DNA of 64,000 bases from Burkholderiales bacterium (lineage in GTDB: Bacteria > Pseudomonadota > Gammaproteobacteria > Burkholderiales > Casimicrobiaceae): NCBI GenBank assembly GCA_016790165.1, contig JAEUPL010000025.1, positions 1-64,000 of the forward strand, in the 5' to 3' direction. The notes under the pieces are model-generated. The model was not told the origin of the DNA. It did not search any database and saw only the letters and a program-made list of their open reading frames with translations. Below are positions 16,836-26,340 of this stretch, piece after piece; within the stretch, counting starts at the first letter, position 1; every line of letters starts with the position of its first letter. A program made the translations under genes and the position numbers.

Positions 16836-18617
16836 TTACATCCCCAACTTGCGCTTGATCGCGCGAAGCTCCGCTTCCATCGCGTCCACGCGCGCCGCTT
16901 TCTGGCGCAGCTGATCGAGATCAGCCGTCTTGCGGCGCAACGCCTCAATCTCTGCGTCCTTTTCCTTAACCATCGCATGCAGCCCCTGAATCGCAGCGAG
17001 CGCCACGCCCTGCGCGTCGATCGTAGCGATGGTCTTGTCGTCTTGCCCGATGTTGAACAGGCGCTTGAAGTCCTGCGCCATCGGCCCGAGGTGGCGAGTC
17101 TTCACGGCGTCACGACGATAGTTCCACGCCGAGACCGGCAGCGCAACGAGCTTTGCGAGCACCGTCTTTGGGTCAATGCGGGTGATGTTTTCTTTCAGCG
17201 CACGGTCGCTGCTTTGCAGCACGACGCCATTGACGAGCAACGAATTGGCCGTCAGGCGCATGTTCTCGGTGCCACCCGCGCCCGGGCAATTCTGCGTATC
17301 GCAGTGCGTACCACCAATAAACCACGAGAACGTCGAATAGCTGCGCTGATACAGCGTGTTGGTCTGCACACCGATGCCGAATTCTGTGCCCCAAAGATTG
17401 AGCATCTGCCGTGTTTGGGTGCCGAAGAATTGGCTTGTCCCGTTGCTAAGACGAACACCACCGACCGCGCGGATGGCGAACTGATTGGGTGCCGTCGAAG
17501 CATAGGGGATAAACGGCTCTGACGAATCGGTCCACACGAAAGTCCCATAGTGGGCTGCGTCGGAATAGCTACCGGCCGCAAGGCTATGATCGCCAGTGGC
17601 CTTATTCCCCAGACCCCCGACCGTGGTCGAAGTGCTGCCCAGCGCCTGATTGTCGATACCGCCAAGCGCTGCCGCTCCGTTCGCAGTCGGCGCACCCGCG
17701 GTGTTCCTCATACCACCCACCACACTGGAGGCGCCGCTCAGCGCACGATTCCGCAGGCCGCCGGAAACAACCGATGAGCTGCCCGAGGCAACATTGCTCT
17801 GTCCGCCAGCCACAACGGCATCCGTGATCGACAACGCTTGACCTGCTGTTCCCGCTACATTGCCGCGGCCACCGCCGATGACAGAAAAACTGCCGTGCGC
17901 CGTATTGCTGCACGAGGAAGATGTTCCGCCGAGCACCGGATCGGCACAGACCCCGAGCCCCATGCCCCCGCCTGCAATCGTGGCTCCGCCCACGCTGGCA
18001 GTCGCGCTGTTCATGACCGAGCCACCCACTGTGTTGACTTCAGCCAGGCCGCTGTAAGAAACCCGCAGGCCACCTTGAAGTGTCACCATGAGCGAGGCCA
18101 AATTGTCGCTCGACACACTCACCGGCTGTCCGTCGGTCGTCCCCAGCACCGCCGGCGCGCCAAACGCGTTGCCGCCCTGCACAAATGCGTTGATCGCGCC
18201 GCCCACCGCACAGCCGTTGGTCAGAAAGCTGGCCACCAGCGTTGTGGTGTTGCGCGTGCCCGCGCCGAGCGCGAGACCATTGGTCAACGACGCGCCCTGA
18301 AACCCGGCGAGATGGCGCGCGATGATCGTAGTGTCAACGGTGTCGACTTGCCCATCACCGTTGATATCCAACGCGCACCCCACACACTCGATGTTGGCCT
18401 TCACCTGCAACGGGTCAAGGCTCGCGTAGCGGGTGCTCGCCACCAGCGGCGTACCCGTGATGCCCAGTGCGTAGCGCGTGAGCACGACGCCGTCGTTCAC
18501 GGCATCCGAACCGCCGGTGTCGAACGGGCAGGTGGAAGCCTGCGCAGAGGTGAGGCAAACCAAGGTAGCGACCAGCGAGGCCCCGACGCGTCGTGTTGGA
18601 GTGTCAAAGTTTTTCAT
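16836..18617 (-). CDS. exported YadA-head-like protein with S74 tail-fibre chaperone domain
   Basis: 593 aa. Signal peptide at the N-terminus ('GASLVATLVCLTSAQAS'), then a dockerin-like 'DINGDGQVDTVD' segment. Residues about 220-360 show repeats of the type 'VIGGGRGN..', 'VVSGGLRNRA', 'VVGGMRNTA' and 'TVGGLGNKA', as in the left-handed beta-roll heads of trimeric adhesins. The C-terminus has the S74 intramolecular chaperone signature 'SSDRALKENI' and a coiled coil ('EIEALRRKTADLDQLRQKA'). S74 domains cleave themselves after helping a trimer to fold. Start overlaps the stop of the delta-60 gene (TGATG). Confidence 0.82.
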   Translation of the reverse strand: MKNFDTPTRRVGASLVATLVCLTSAQASTCPFDTGGSDAVNDGVVLTRYALGITGTPLVASTRYASLDPLQVKANIECVGCALDINGDGQVDTVDTTIIARHLAGFQGASLTNGLALGAGTRNTTTLVASFLTNGCAVGGAINAFVQGGNAFGAPAVLGTTDGQPVSVSSDNLASLMVTLQGGLRVSYSGLAEVNTVGGSVMNSATASVGGATIAGGGMGLGVCADPVLGGTSSSCSNTAHGSFSVIGGGRGNVAGTAGQALSITDAVVAGGQSNVASGSSSVVSGGLRNRALSGASSVVGGMRNTAGAPTANGAAALGGIDNQALGSTSTTVGGLGNKATGDHSLAAGSYSDAAHYGTFVWTDSSEPFIPYASTAPNQFAIRAVGGVRLSNGTSQFFGTQTRQMLNLWGTEFGIGVQTNTLYQRSYSTFSWFIGGTHCDTQNCPGAGGTENMRLTANSLLVNGVVLQSSDRALKENITRIDPKTVLAKLVALPVSAWNYRRDAVKTRHLGPMAQDFKRLFNIGQDDKTIATIDAQGVALAAIQGLHAMVKEKDAEIEALRRKTADLDQLRQKAARVDAMEAELRAIKRKLGM

Positions 18618-20179
18618 CACGGCGCCACCGGCATGTTGCATTCGTTGAAGAGATAGTCACGCACTTGTGTCCACGTGGTTCGCGTGGCACCTGGGGCAAT
18701 CGCCCCGGCAAGCGCAGCGCTGCCTTTGAGCCCGAGTGAGATGCGCGCCAGCAGCAACCCGTCGGTGGTGGGGTTCACCACGCCGTCGCCGTCGATGTCC
18801 ATGGTGCAGACTTTGGCGGTGTTGGGGCCGCCGAGGTAGCGGCGCACGCAGGGGCGAGTTGTGCCATCCCAGCACGACCCGCCCACCAGCACATGGCCAT
18901 CGGCCGTCTCTTCGATCACGGAGAGTTCTGCGGGAAAGATGAAGGCCGGTGCAAACGGCGTTGCTTGTGCGGTCTCGTAGCGCCCGCTGACGCCGTAGGT
19001 CGCGTCGAGCAGTCCGTTCGCGGTAAAGCGCGCCGTGCACAAGGCGGCGCCGTTGTTGCAATCGCCGTGAAAGAAGATACTGCCATCGCGCAGAATTTTT
19101 GCAGCGGTGGCGTGGCCCGGGTGGGAGAAGTCGATGCTGACATTGCCGGCCATCCCAGTCGCCGGATAGATGCCGCCAAACGTCGGGTCGCTAGCGGCGC
19201 TCGCCCAGGTGTAGCGCGACGCGTGCATCAAACCGGAGTCCGAATCCACGCCAGCGATCGTTACTTTGCCGGCGCGCTCCCGAACGTCGTGCACACGTTC
19301 CGACAGGTTGCTCCCCCAGTTGCTGGCTACGGACGATACATACGCCCCGTTTGCCGTATAGCGCAGGTTACAAATCACACTCGGCGACAGGCCGCAGCCG
19401 CCGGTGAGGTAGAAGCCGCCATCACTCAGCAACGTCAGTTTGTGCGCATCGTCACCCGGCCCCGGGATCGTCGTCAGCCAATTGCCAACCCCGAAAGTCG
19501 AATCAAACGCGCCATTCGCGGTGAGCCGTGTGGCGCAAAACGACGCGTTGGAGGCCGGGCCGGCGCTGATGGCGCAGGTACCTGCAATCAACAGCTTCCC
19601 GTCCGGTTGCAGCGCAATGTCGCGGATCCGCATGACGCCGTACCCGGACGGTCGGGGGACAACGGACACACCGCCACTGCCGTAGCTGGTATCGAACCCG
19701 ATGCCGTTGGCGTTCACCATGGCCGTACACCAATCACCACCGGTCTCCTGCGCGCAGAGCGCCACCACCCAGATGCGTCCGTCCTTTCGGCGCACGATCT
19801 TTGCGCCGGTTGCGTTCGCCATCACATAGCTCACGCCATTGATGCCGAACGTTGGATCAGGCAAATTGTTGTAGTCCGACGCTCGCCAACGATAGAGGCA
19901 AGCCCAGTAAACGGTGTAATCCGGCGGGAATTTGCAAGAGCCACCCGCCAGCACGCCGCCGTCGGGCAACGCCACGAGGCTTGCAATGGAGCCGCGCACG
20001 TCGGCGGTGTCCGCACCGCTGAATGTCGCAAAGCCATAGGCGAAGCCAAAACCACTGTCGTCGGAAGCCCCGATCGGTTGCGCCTGCACCGAACGCCAGG
20101 GCAGCGAGGCCGCAGTGAGCCCAACGAAAACCACGAGCAACACCCGCAACGCGCGGGCGAGAACGGCATTTGTGCGCAT
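18617..20179 (-). CDS. exported delta-60 repeat protein with C-terminal dockerin-like segment
   Basis: 520 aa with signal peptide (RALRVLLVVFVGLTAASLPW). The body consists of repeats of about 55-60 residues of the form 'ALPDGGVLAGGSC', 'LQPDGKLLIAGTC', 'TANGAFDSTFGVG', the delta-60 (beta-propeller-like) repeat. The C-terminus carries 'DIDGDGVVNPTTDGLLLARISLG', matching a similar segment at the N-terminus of the next protein, so both may share a calcium-binding or docking module. Many paired Cys suggest an oxidised extracellular protein. First gene of a three-gene unit with the S74 and M91 genes. Confidence 0.82.
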   Translation of the reverse strand: MRTNAVLARALRVLLVVFVGLTAASLPWRSVQAQPIGASDDSGFGFAYGFATFSGADTADVRGSIASLVALPDGGVLAGGSCKFPPDYTVYWACLYRWRASDYNNLPDPTFGINGVSYVMANATGAKIVRRKDGRIWVVALCAQETGGDWCTAMVNANGIGFDTSYGSGGVSVVPRPSGYGVMRIRDIALQPDGKLLIAGTCAISAGPASNASFCATRLTANGAFDSTFGVGNWLTTIPGPGDDAHKLTLLSDGGFYLTGGCGLSPSVICNLRYTANGAYVSSVASNWGSNLSERVHDVRERAGKVTIAGVDSDSGLMHASRYTWASAASDPTFGGIYPATGMAGNVSIDFSHPGHATAAKILRDGSIFFHGDCNNGAALCTARFTANGLLDATYGVSGRYETAQATPFAPAFIFPAELSVIEETADGHVLVGGSCWDGTTRPCVRRYLGGPNTAKVCTMDIDGDGVVNPTTDGLLLARISLGLKGSAALAGAIAPGATRTTWTQVRDYLFNECNMPVAP

Positions 20180-20356
20180 CGGAATGACCTTGCAGATGAA
20201 AATTTGTCTCGTGTGCAGCGTCACTCGCCAGACACCGCCCCCCAGGGCAGCGAGCGGCAGCGCGGCAACGGATAAGGATTTAGCATTCGCCAATCTGGCA
20301 CAAGATAACGTCGGTTAGCGTCCGTCAAGCCGGCGCAACTCACCGGGGGATGGAGC

Positions 20357-21490
20357 GTGATCGCCGACACGGAAAAATCCGAGCGCACCGAGGGAGAAAA
20401 GCCACGCACAACCCGTGACGAGGCGGCGTGGCTGACGCAGATCGAACTCCTCGCTAACCTGCCCTATGCGGCGACCGCATTGATTCCGGCGGTAGTGGCG
20501 GCGATTCGCGACGGCATTGATGCCGATTTCGGCGCGTTTGGCTGGGTGGAGGGCGAGCATTTGCGGCCCGTGGCATTCTGGTCTGAGCGAATGACTGAAC
20601 CCGTGTTTCGGTCGTTTACGTCGCACCTTGATGTGTTCTTCGACGAATTTCCACTGCGTATTCAGCTCGACAGCGATGGTGAAGCCATTCGCGGGTTTCA
20701 GGACATCCCCGACTATGAGTCGCACTGGCACCTGACTGAAATCATCGCGCCCTTGGGCGCGCGTTGGGCCACCGGCGTACCCGTGCGCAACCAGCGCGGC
20801 GAGTGCAGCGGATTTCTATATCTCTATCGGCGCGCCGACGCCGGGCGTTTCACTGACGACGAGCAAGCCACCTTGCGGCGGGCGCGCGACCGCTTGACGG
20901 GTTTGCATACCGCAGCCGATCAGGCGCGTACCGTGCCGCTGTGCCTCGCCGCGACGGCAACGCTGCAATTCGACGCCCTCGGCACGATGGTGGCACGCGG
21001 TGCACGGGCCATCGAACTGCTCTACCTGTGTCAGGACGTGCGGCTCGGCGTCCTCGACTGGGCGCAGCAGAACGTCCGCGCGCTTCCCGGGGCGCCGCGT
21101 GCGCTGATTGAGCAGCAGTTGGTCAATGACGGTACAAGCCGCTTGGCGCATTGCTCCCTGGAGGTGGCGGCAGGCCGCTTCGATTTTCGTATCGAACGGC
21201 TGGAGCGACTCGACACCACTGCGCCACAGATCACCGTGACCATTCAGCATTGGCAGCCCGCCGATATCGCTGTCGCGAAGCAACTGGCCGGCTGGCCACT
21301 TTCGGCGCAGGAGAAACGGCTCATCGTCGCCACGGCGCGCGAGATGGACCACAAGGAGATCGCCGATGCCCTCGGCGTTACGGTCGGGACGCTCAAAGCA
21401 TATGTGAATCGACTCAACGCCAAGCTCGGCGTTGAGTCCCGAAAGGCCTTCGTGCAGCAGTTGCTCACGCGCGCTGCGGCCGCGCATTGA
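20357..21490 (+). CDS. LuxR-type HTH regulator
   Basis: 377 aa from GTG 20357. The last about 60 residues are a LuxR-type helix-turn-helix: 'LSAQEKRLIVATAREMDHKE' followed by 'IADALGVTVGTLKAYVNRLN' and 'KLGVESRKAFVQQLL'. The N-terminal about 300 residues ('FGAFGWVEGEHLRPVAFW', 'GVPVRNQRGECSGFLYLYRR') may hold a GAF-like sensor, but this is weak. No receiver domain or autoinducer domain is seen. It is divergent from the delta-60 gene with about 180 bases between them and could regulate that operon. Confidence 0.75.
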   Translation: MIADTEKSERTEGEKPRTTRDEAAWLTQIELLANLPYAATALIPAVVAAIRDGIDADFGAFGWVEGEHLRPVAFWSERMTEPVFRSFTSHLDVFFDEFPLRIQLDSDGEAIRGFQDIPDYESHWHLTEIIAPLGARWATGVPVRNQRGECSGFLYLYRRADAGRFTDDEQATLRRARDRLTGLHTAADQARTVPLCLAATATLQFDALGTMVARGARAIELLYLCQDVRLGVLDWAQQNVRALPGAPRALIEQQLVNDGTSRLAHCSLEVAAGRFDFRIERLERLDTTAPQITVTIQHWQPADIAVAKQLAGWPLSAQEKRLIVATAREMDHKEIADALGVTVGTLKAYVNRLNAKLGVESRKAFVQQLLTRAAAAH

Positions 21491-21545
21491 AGGTATCCAT
21501 CGACTGCGGCTTACCCCATTGAGGCTTCTGCAGCCACGTCAACGG

Positions 21546-22361
21546 CTAACGCCGCCGCCCAAGACTCCGCGCCCCTGGCCGTGACGTTTGCGGCGCCTTG
21601 TAGGCGTAATTGCCGCTGCCGTAGCGCGGTCCGTTGGCCGTGGGTGCCTGCGGCCCGTAGGCACTGCCCGGTTGCGACGCCGGCGGCGGCGTCACGCTGC
21701 TCTTCGCGGCACCGGGCGCGTTGAACTGCGCCGTCTTGCCGTCGACGCCGGCCGCTTTGGTGGCGCCGGTGTTGTAGTTGCCCGCCGCTTGGGCGTAGGC
21801 GCTAGTGCGCCTGGCGTCGCCTGTCATCGCGCCCGCCGCGCCACCCATCGCCGGGTTTTGCGGCGCGCTGATGCTGGGTCGGTTCTTCAGCCAGTCCGTT
21901 GGCGGCACATAGGCGCCTTTCGGTGTGAGATTTTTCGAGAGCAGATAACCACCGAGCGCGCCGAGCGCCGCACCAGCCACTAGTGGCAGGAACACGCTAC
22001 CGGTGCCGCTCGCCGTCGGCACTGGGTTCTTACCGCACTGGCCGACACCGTACTTCGCCTCACATTCGGCGAAGGTGGCCGCGCCCTGCGGTGGACGGCC
22101 GGCCATCATGTCGTGATACACCTGCGCGCAGGTGGCTTCCGACAAGCCATTCGCCATGCAGGCCTTGATTGCCTCGGTACCGGTTTGCATCGTCGGTGCC
22201 AGTGGGCTGGCGGCTGCGCCGCTGGACGATGCCGGCGCGTACGCTGCGTGCGGCATGCCCGGCATTGCGCGTGACGGCGTCGTCAGGTCGCAGCCAGCCA
22301 GCGCGAGCATCGCTGCGCCCACGGCGGGCGCACCCGCTTTGGTGTTGAACAGAAAATTCAT
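21546..22361 (-). CDS. DUF1190 (YgiB-like) lipoprotein
   Basis: 271 aa, ATG with GGAGG. A lipobox 'LALAGC' near residue 24 indicates a lipoprotein. The pattern 'IKACMANGLSEATCAQVYHDM', 'FAECEAKYGVGQCG', then a hydrophobic 'LVAGAALGALGGYLLSK' and a long low-complexity Gly/Ala/Pro tail is that of the DUF1190/YgiB family. Function of the family is unknown. Convergent with the LuxR-type gene, 55 bases apart. Confidence 0.78.
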   Translation of the reverse strand: MNFLFNTKAGAPAVGAAMLALAGCDLTTPSRAMPGMPHAAYAPASSSGAAASPLAPTMQTGTEAIKACMANGLSEATCAQVYHDMMAGRPPQGAATFAECEAKYGVGQCGKNPVPTASGTGSVFLPLVAGAALGALGGYLLSKNLTPKGAYVPPTDWLKNRPSISAPQNPAMGGAAGAMTGDARRTSAYAQAAGNYNTGATKAAGVDGKTAQFNAPGAAKSSVTPPPASQPGSAYGPQAPTANGPRYGSGNYAYKAPQTSRPGARSLGRRR

Positions 22362-22719
22362 CAATGGCCTCCGCCCATCACACGCACGACACTGTGCGCC
22401 GACGAATGTGCAGGCCAGCAGGCGGCAACTCAATGCCGCTGGCGACCAGTTGCGGGCAGATGCGCAGACTTGCGGGTGAACGCAACGGGCGAGCGACCAG
22501 ACTGCGAGATGACCGCGAATGAGCCTGCCACGAGTCGGCATGCGTCAGTGCAACTCGAGTACAGCTCGACCTCGAGGCACTGGGTGAACCGTAGCCTCGA
22601 TGCGACGAAGTGGAATCGAGGGCCACCGTGCTCGATGAACAAATGCCTCGATTCCGCTGCGCTGCATCGCAGCTACGCCGTCACGACGTGCTCGTGGCAG
22701 CGCCGGTTGCGCGTCTGCG
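22362..22719. other. gene-free stretch with repeat copy 2
   Basis: Between two minus-strand genes. It contains the second 88-bp palindrome (22589-22676) and, next to the DUF1190 gene, presumably its promoter. Nothing else was recognised. Confidence 0.45.
22589..22676 (-). repeat. 88-bp palindromic element, copy 2
   Basis: Reverse complement of this stretch aligns base for base with 15906-15993, about 80 percent identical. Its two halves are near-complementary over about 30 bases (GTAGCTGCGATGCAGCG at one end, CGTCGCATCGAGGCTAC at the other, with GGAATCGAGG/CCTCGATTCC inside), so it can fold into one long hairpin. It encodes no protein. Confidence 0.75.
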
Positions 22720-23829
<1,110 letters not shown>

Positions 23830-24153
23830 CGGAAACAGTTCTGGAAGCAAAGGATTTTCTAAACTTGGGGCAAATCCCGCTTATTCCAGATCAAAAGTGG
23901 AGGGAACATTGCAGTCGTTTGCGCGAGGGCGCGCAGGAGGATCGTTCCAATGGTTCGTTGTCCTTCAGGATAATGTTCATCGTGGCTGTCGTCTCCATCT
24001 GCGTTCGCACGGGTCAGCGTCGCGCCTGCGGCAAACTCAAGGGCGTTTGTTGACTCCACGTGGAACATGCTGCAGCACGAGGCATCGCTCCATGCCACGC
24101 TGAAAGACCCGCAGCAGTACGAAGCCTGAGTCTGTGGCCTGCGTTTCCCGTCG
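23830..24153. other. gene-free stretch between two minus-strand genes
   Basis: About 320 bases, AT-richer than its surroundings near the nemA-like start (around 23860-23900), where a promoter probably lies. No family-like protein, terminator or repeat was recognised. Confidence 0.4.
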
Positions 24154-26340
24154 TCAGGGCGACGACGGCAACGCCTCATCGCGTCGCAAACGGGCGCGCG
24201 CCGCGCGATCCGCCGCCTGCAGCGCGGCTTCACGCAACCACGCGGACTCGATCGCCACGCCTGCTGCGGTCGTCGCACTGTAACGCGGTGGCACTGATTT
24301 CAACGTGCCTTCTGCCAGGTTGGCAAACACGATATCCGTGCGGTTGTTCGGGTCGCCCGTCACCTTGGCATACAGCGCACCAAAGCTGGTGCCGTGCCCG
24401 ATCAGCCCGTGATAGTCACCGACGAACCAGCCGTTGGCAAACGGCGCCTGCGTGATGTCGAACGCCGACTCGATGCCGCTTTCGCGCCAGTATTTGCCGT
24501 CGCTGGACGTCGCCAGCTGATAGGTGGTGGTCAGTGCGCCGACAGCGCTCGCAGCGCGCAGGTCAAAGTAACTTACACCGATGGTGCCATCGGGCCGAAT
24601 CGCGATCGTCGGCCCGAACGCAGCGACGTCGCCGCGTGCGTTGACGCGCACGGGTTCGCTCCAGGTGGCGCCACCATCTTTCGACGACGACAGCGCGATA
24701 CCGTCATGAGCGCCCTGCGAAAAGCGCGCGTCCTGCCACACCACAAACACTTCACCCGTCGGACTAACTGCCGCCGAGGGCAACCCTCGACTGTCGCGAA
24801 CGCGCCCGGCGACTGGGTCACTCACGCCCACCCCGAGGTCGAGCGCGATGGTGAGCGGCGTGCTCCAGCTCTGCCCGCGGTCGTTCGAGCGGATCACTCG
24901 CAGGTACGAGCCGCGTGCGCTGGCGGGTGTCGCCGTCCGGATGATGTCGGTGAAAAAATTGAGCAGGCTGCCGTCACTCAACACGATGATCTGGTTGCCG
25001 AACGTCTGGTTGGTACTGCCGGGGTCGTAGATGCTGCGCGCTGCCTCCCAGCTGGCACCGGCATTGGTGGTGCGGGCAAAGTACGCCGGGCCACCGCCGT
25101 TGGTGAGCAGTCGTCCCCACACGGCATAGACGTAGCGCGCATCCTGCGGATCGGCCACCATCATGTTCTTGTCGTTGAAGAAGGTGGCACCGGCATCACG
25201 GATCAGCGTCGTCGGCGCCCCCCAGGTGACGCCGCCATCGGCGCTACGCGCCACCAGCATGGCGCTGATTGAGCTGGGCGTCGATTCCTGCCCGCTGAAG
25301 CCCAACGCCATCTGGTAGGCCACACCGCCGGGGGCGATAGTCACCCAGGGGTCGGTCGCGCGCTCGTACTCGCCACCACCACACTGCGAGAACGCCGCGC
25401 GGCTGGACGCCCAGCTACTCCCCCCGTCGAACGACACTGCCGACGCCGTCCCGCGGGCGCCACCGTTGGCCCAGCGGTCCTGCTGCCACGCTGCGAGCAG
25501 GTGCTGGGAGTTGGACGGGTTCAGGGCGAGGTAGGGTTCGACCTCAGCGCCGATGTAGTTGGTACCACTCTGCGCGATGCTGCACGTCGACGAGAAGGGT
25601 GACACATTCGGCGCGGCCCCGGTCAGCACACGCTGAAAGCCCTGCTCCGGCGCTTGCGCAACGTCACTGGCCGTGGTTACACAAAAGGCGACGCCTTCCC
25701 CCGACCAGCCAGTGGCGAGCATCGCCTCATAGGTGGCACTGCTTGTGACATACCGATGATTGCTGGTGCGTCCGTTGGCATTCGATCGAAACAAGCGGTA
25801 GACGCGAACAGGAGCGCGGTCCGGACACGCGGAGGGGAAGGCTGTCGGGCTTGTTGTGAGCAGGTTGGCGACGGTGAAATCAAAACCCTCGTAGGTGAAG
25901 CTCGAAGGCAGTTGCGCCAACAACGCCTCGCAGTCGATACCCTCGCGCCCGTAGAAGTGCGAACTGGTGAACGCGCTCGCCGGACCAGGCACGCTGACGT
26001 AGAAGCGGCAGATGCGAACGTCGCCCGCGGTCGCGAACGCACCCGACGCGGCCACACCCGAAAACTGCATCCCGGTGCGACGAAAGTCTCGCGGCACCGC
26101 ATCCAGAGCTGCCTGCTCAGGCAACCGGCCAGTCATGACGTAGGCGTCAAGCGTCGCGTTGTAGTACTCGACCACCGTGACCGGGGCCGCACCCTGCGCC
26201 GCTGTAGTGGACACGACGATGATCGAGGCGGCTGCGACAAGCGCGCTCGCTTCGCGAGCGACGCGTCGACCGCACCGATCGATGGTCGATGTCAGGCGGC
26301 TACGGCAACGAGCCGTCGGCGAGATTGGCAACGCGCACAC
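24154..26340 (-). CDS. exported sialidase-fold protein with N-terminal DUF5648-like repeats (paralog 2)
   Basis: 728 aa from a GTG at 26340 inside the preceding gene; no ATG lies before the signal segment ('ALVAAASIIVVSTTAAQGA'). Two N-terminal repeats follow ('VVEYYNATLDAYVMTG', 'SSHFYGREGIDCEALL'; 'VYRLFRSNANGRTSNHRYVT'). The rest is a six-bladed sialidase/BNR-type domain with Asp-box-like motifs ('SFDGGSSWASS', 'SADGGVTWGAP', 'NDRGQSWSTP', 'SKDGGATWSEP'). The catalytic Arg triad and Tyr/Glu of true sialidases were not located, so activity is unknown. Same layout as its upstream neighbour. Confidence 0.8.
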   Translation of the reverse strand: MCALPISPTARCRSRLTSTIDRCGRRVAREASALVAAASIIVVSTTAAQGAAPVTVVEYYNATLDAYVMTGRLPEQAALDAVPRDFRRTGMQFSGVAASGAFATAGDVRICRFYVSVPGPASAFTSSHFYGREGIDCEALLAQLPSSFTYEGFDFTVANLLTTSPTAFPSACPDRAPVRVYRLFRSNANGRTSNHRYVTSSATYEAMLATGWSGEGVAFCVTTASDVAQAPEQGFQRVLTGAAPNVSPFSSTCSIAQSGTNYIGAEVEPYLALNPSNSQHLLAAWQQDRWANGGARGTASAVSFDGGSSWASSRAAFSQCGGGEYERATDPWVTIAPGGVAYQMALGFSGQESTPSSISAMLVARSADGGVTWGAPTTLIRDAGATFFNDKNMMVADPQDARYVYAVWGRLLTNGGGPAYFARTTNAGASWEAARSIYDPGSTNQTFGNQIIVLSDGSLLNFFTDIIRTATPASARGSYLRVIRSNDRGQSWSTPLTIALDLGVGVSDPVAGRVRDSRGLPSAAVSPTGEVFVVWQDARFSQGAHDGIALSSSKDGGATWSEPVRVNARGDVAAFGPTIAIRPDGTIGVSYFDLRAASAVGALTTTYQLATSSDGKYWRESGIESAFDITQAPFANGWFVGDYHGLIGHGTSFGALYAKVTGDPNNRTDIVFANLAEGTLKSVPPRYSATTAAGVAIESAWLREAALQAADRAARARLRRDEALPSSP

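Noticed and set aside
9489-20179. Prophage
   Set aside because: An endolysin-type muramidase and an S74 tail-fibre domain occur, but there are no capsid, portal, terminase, tail or integrase genes, and the S74 protein has a signal peptide.
18893-20275. 460-codon plus-strand open frame
   Set aside because: Antisense to the delta-60 repeat gene; Arg/Gly/His-rich without family resemblance.
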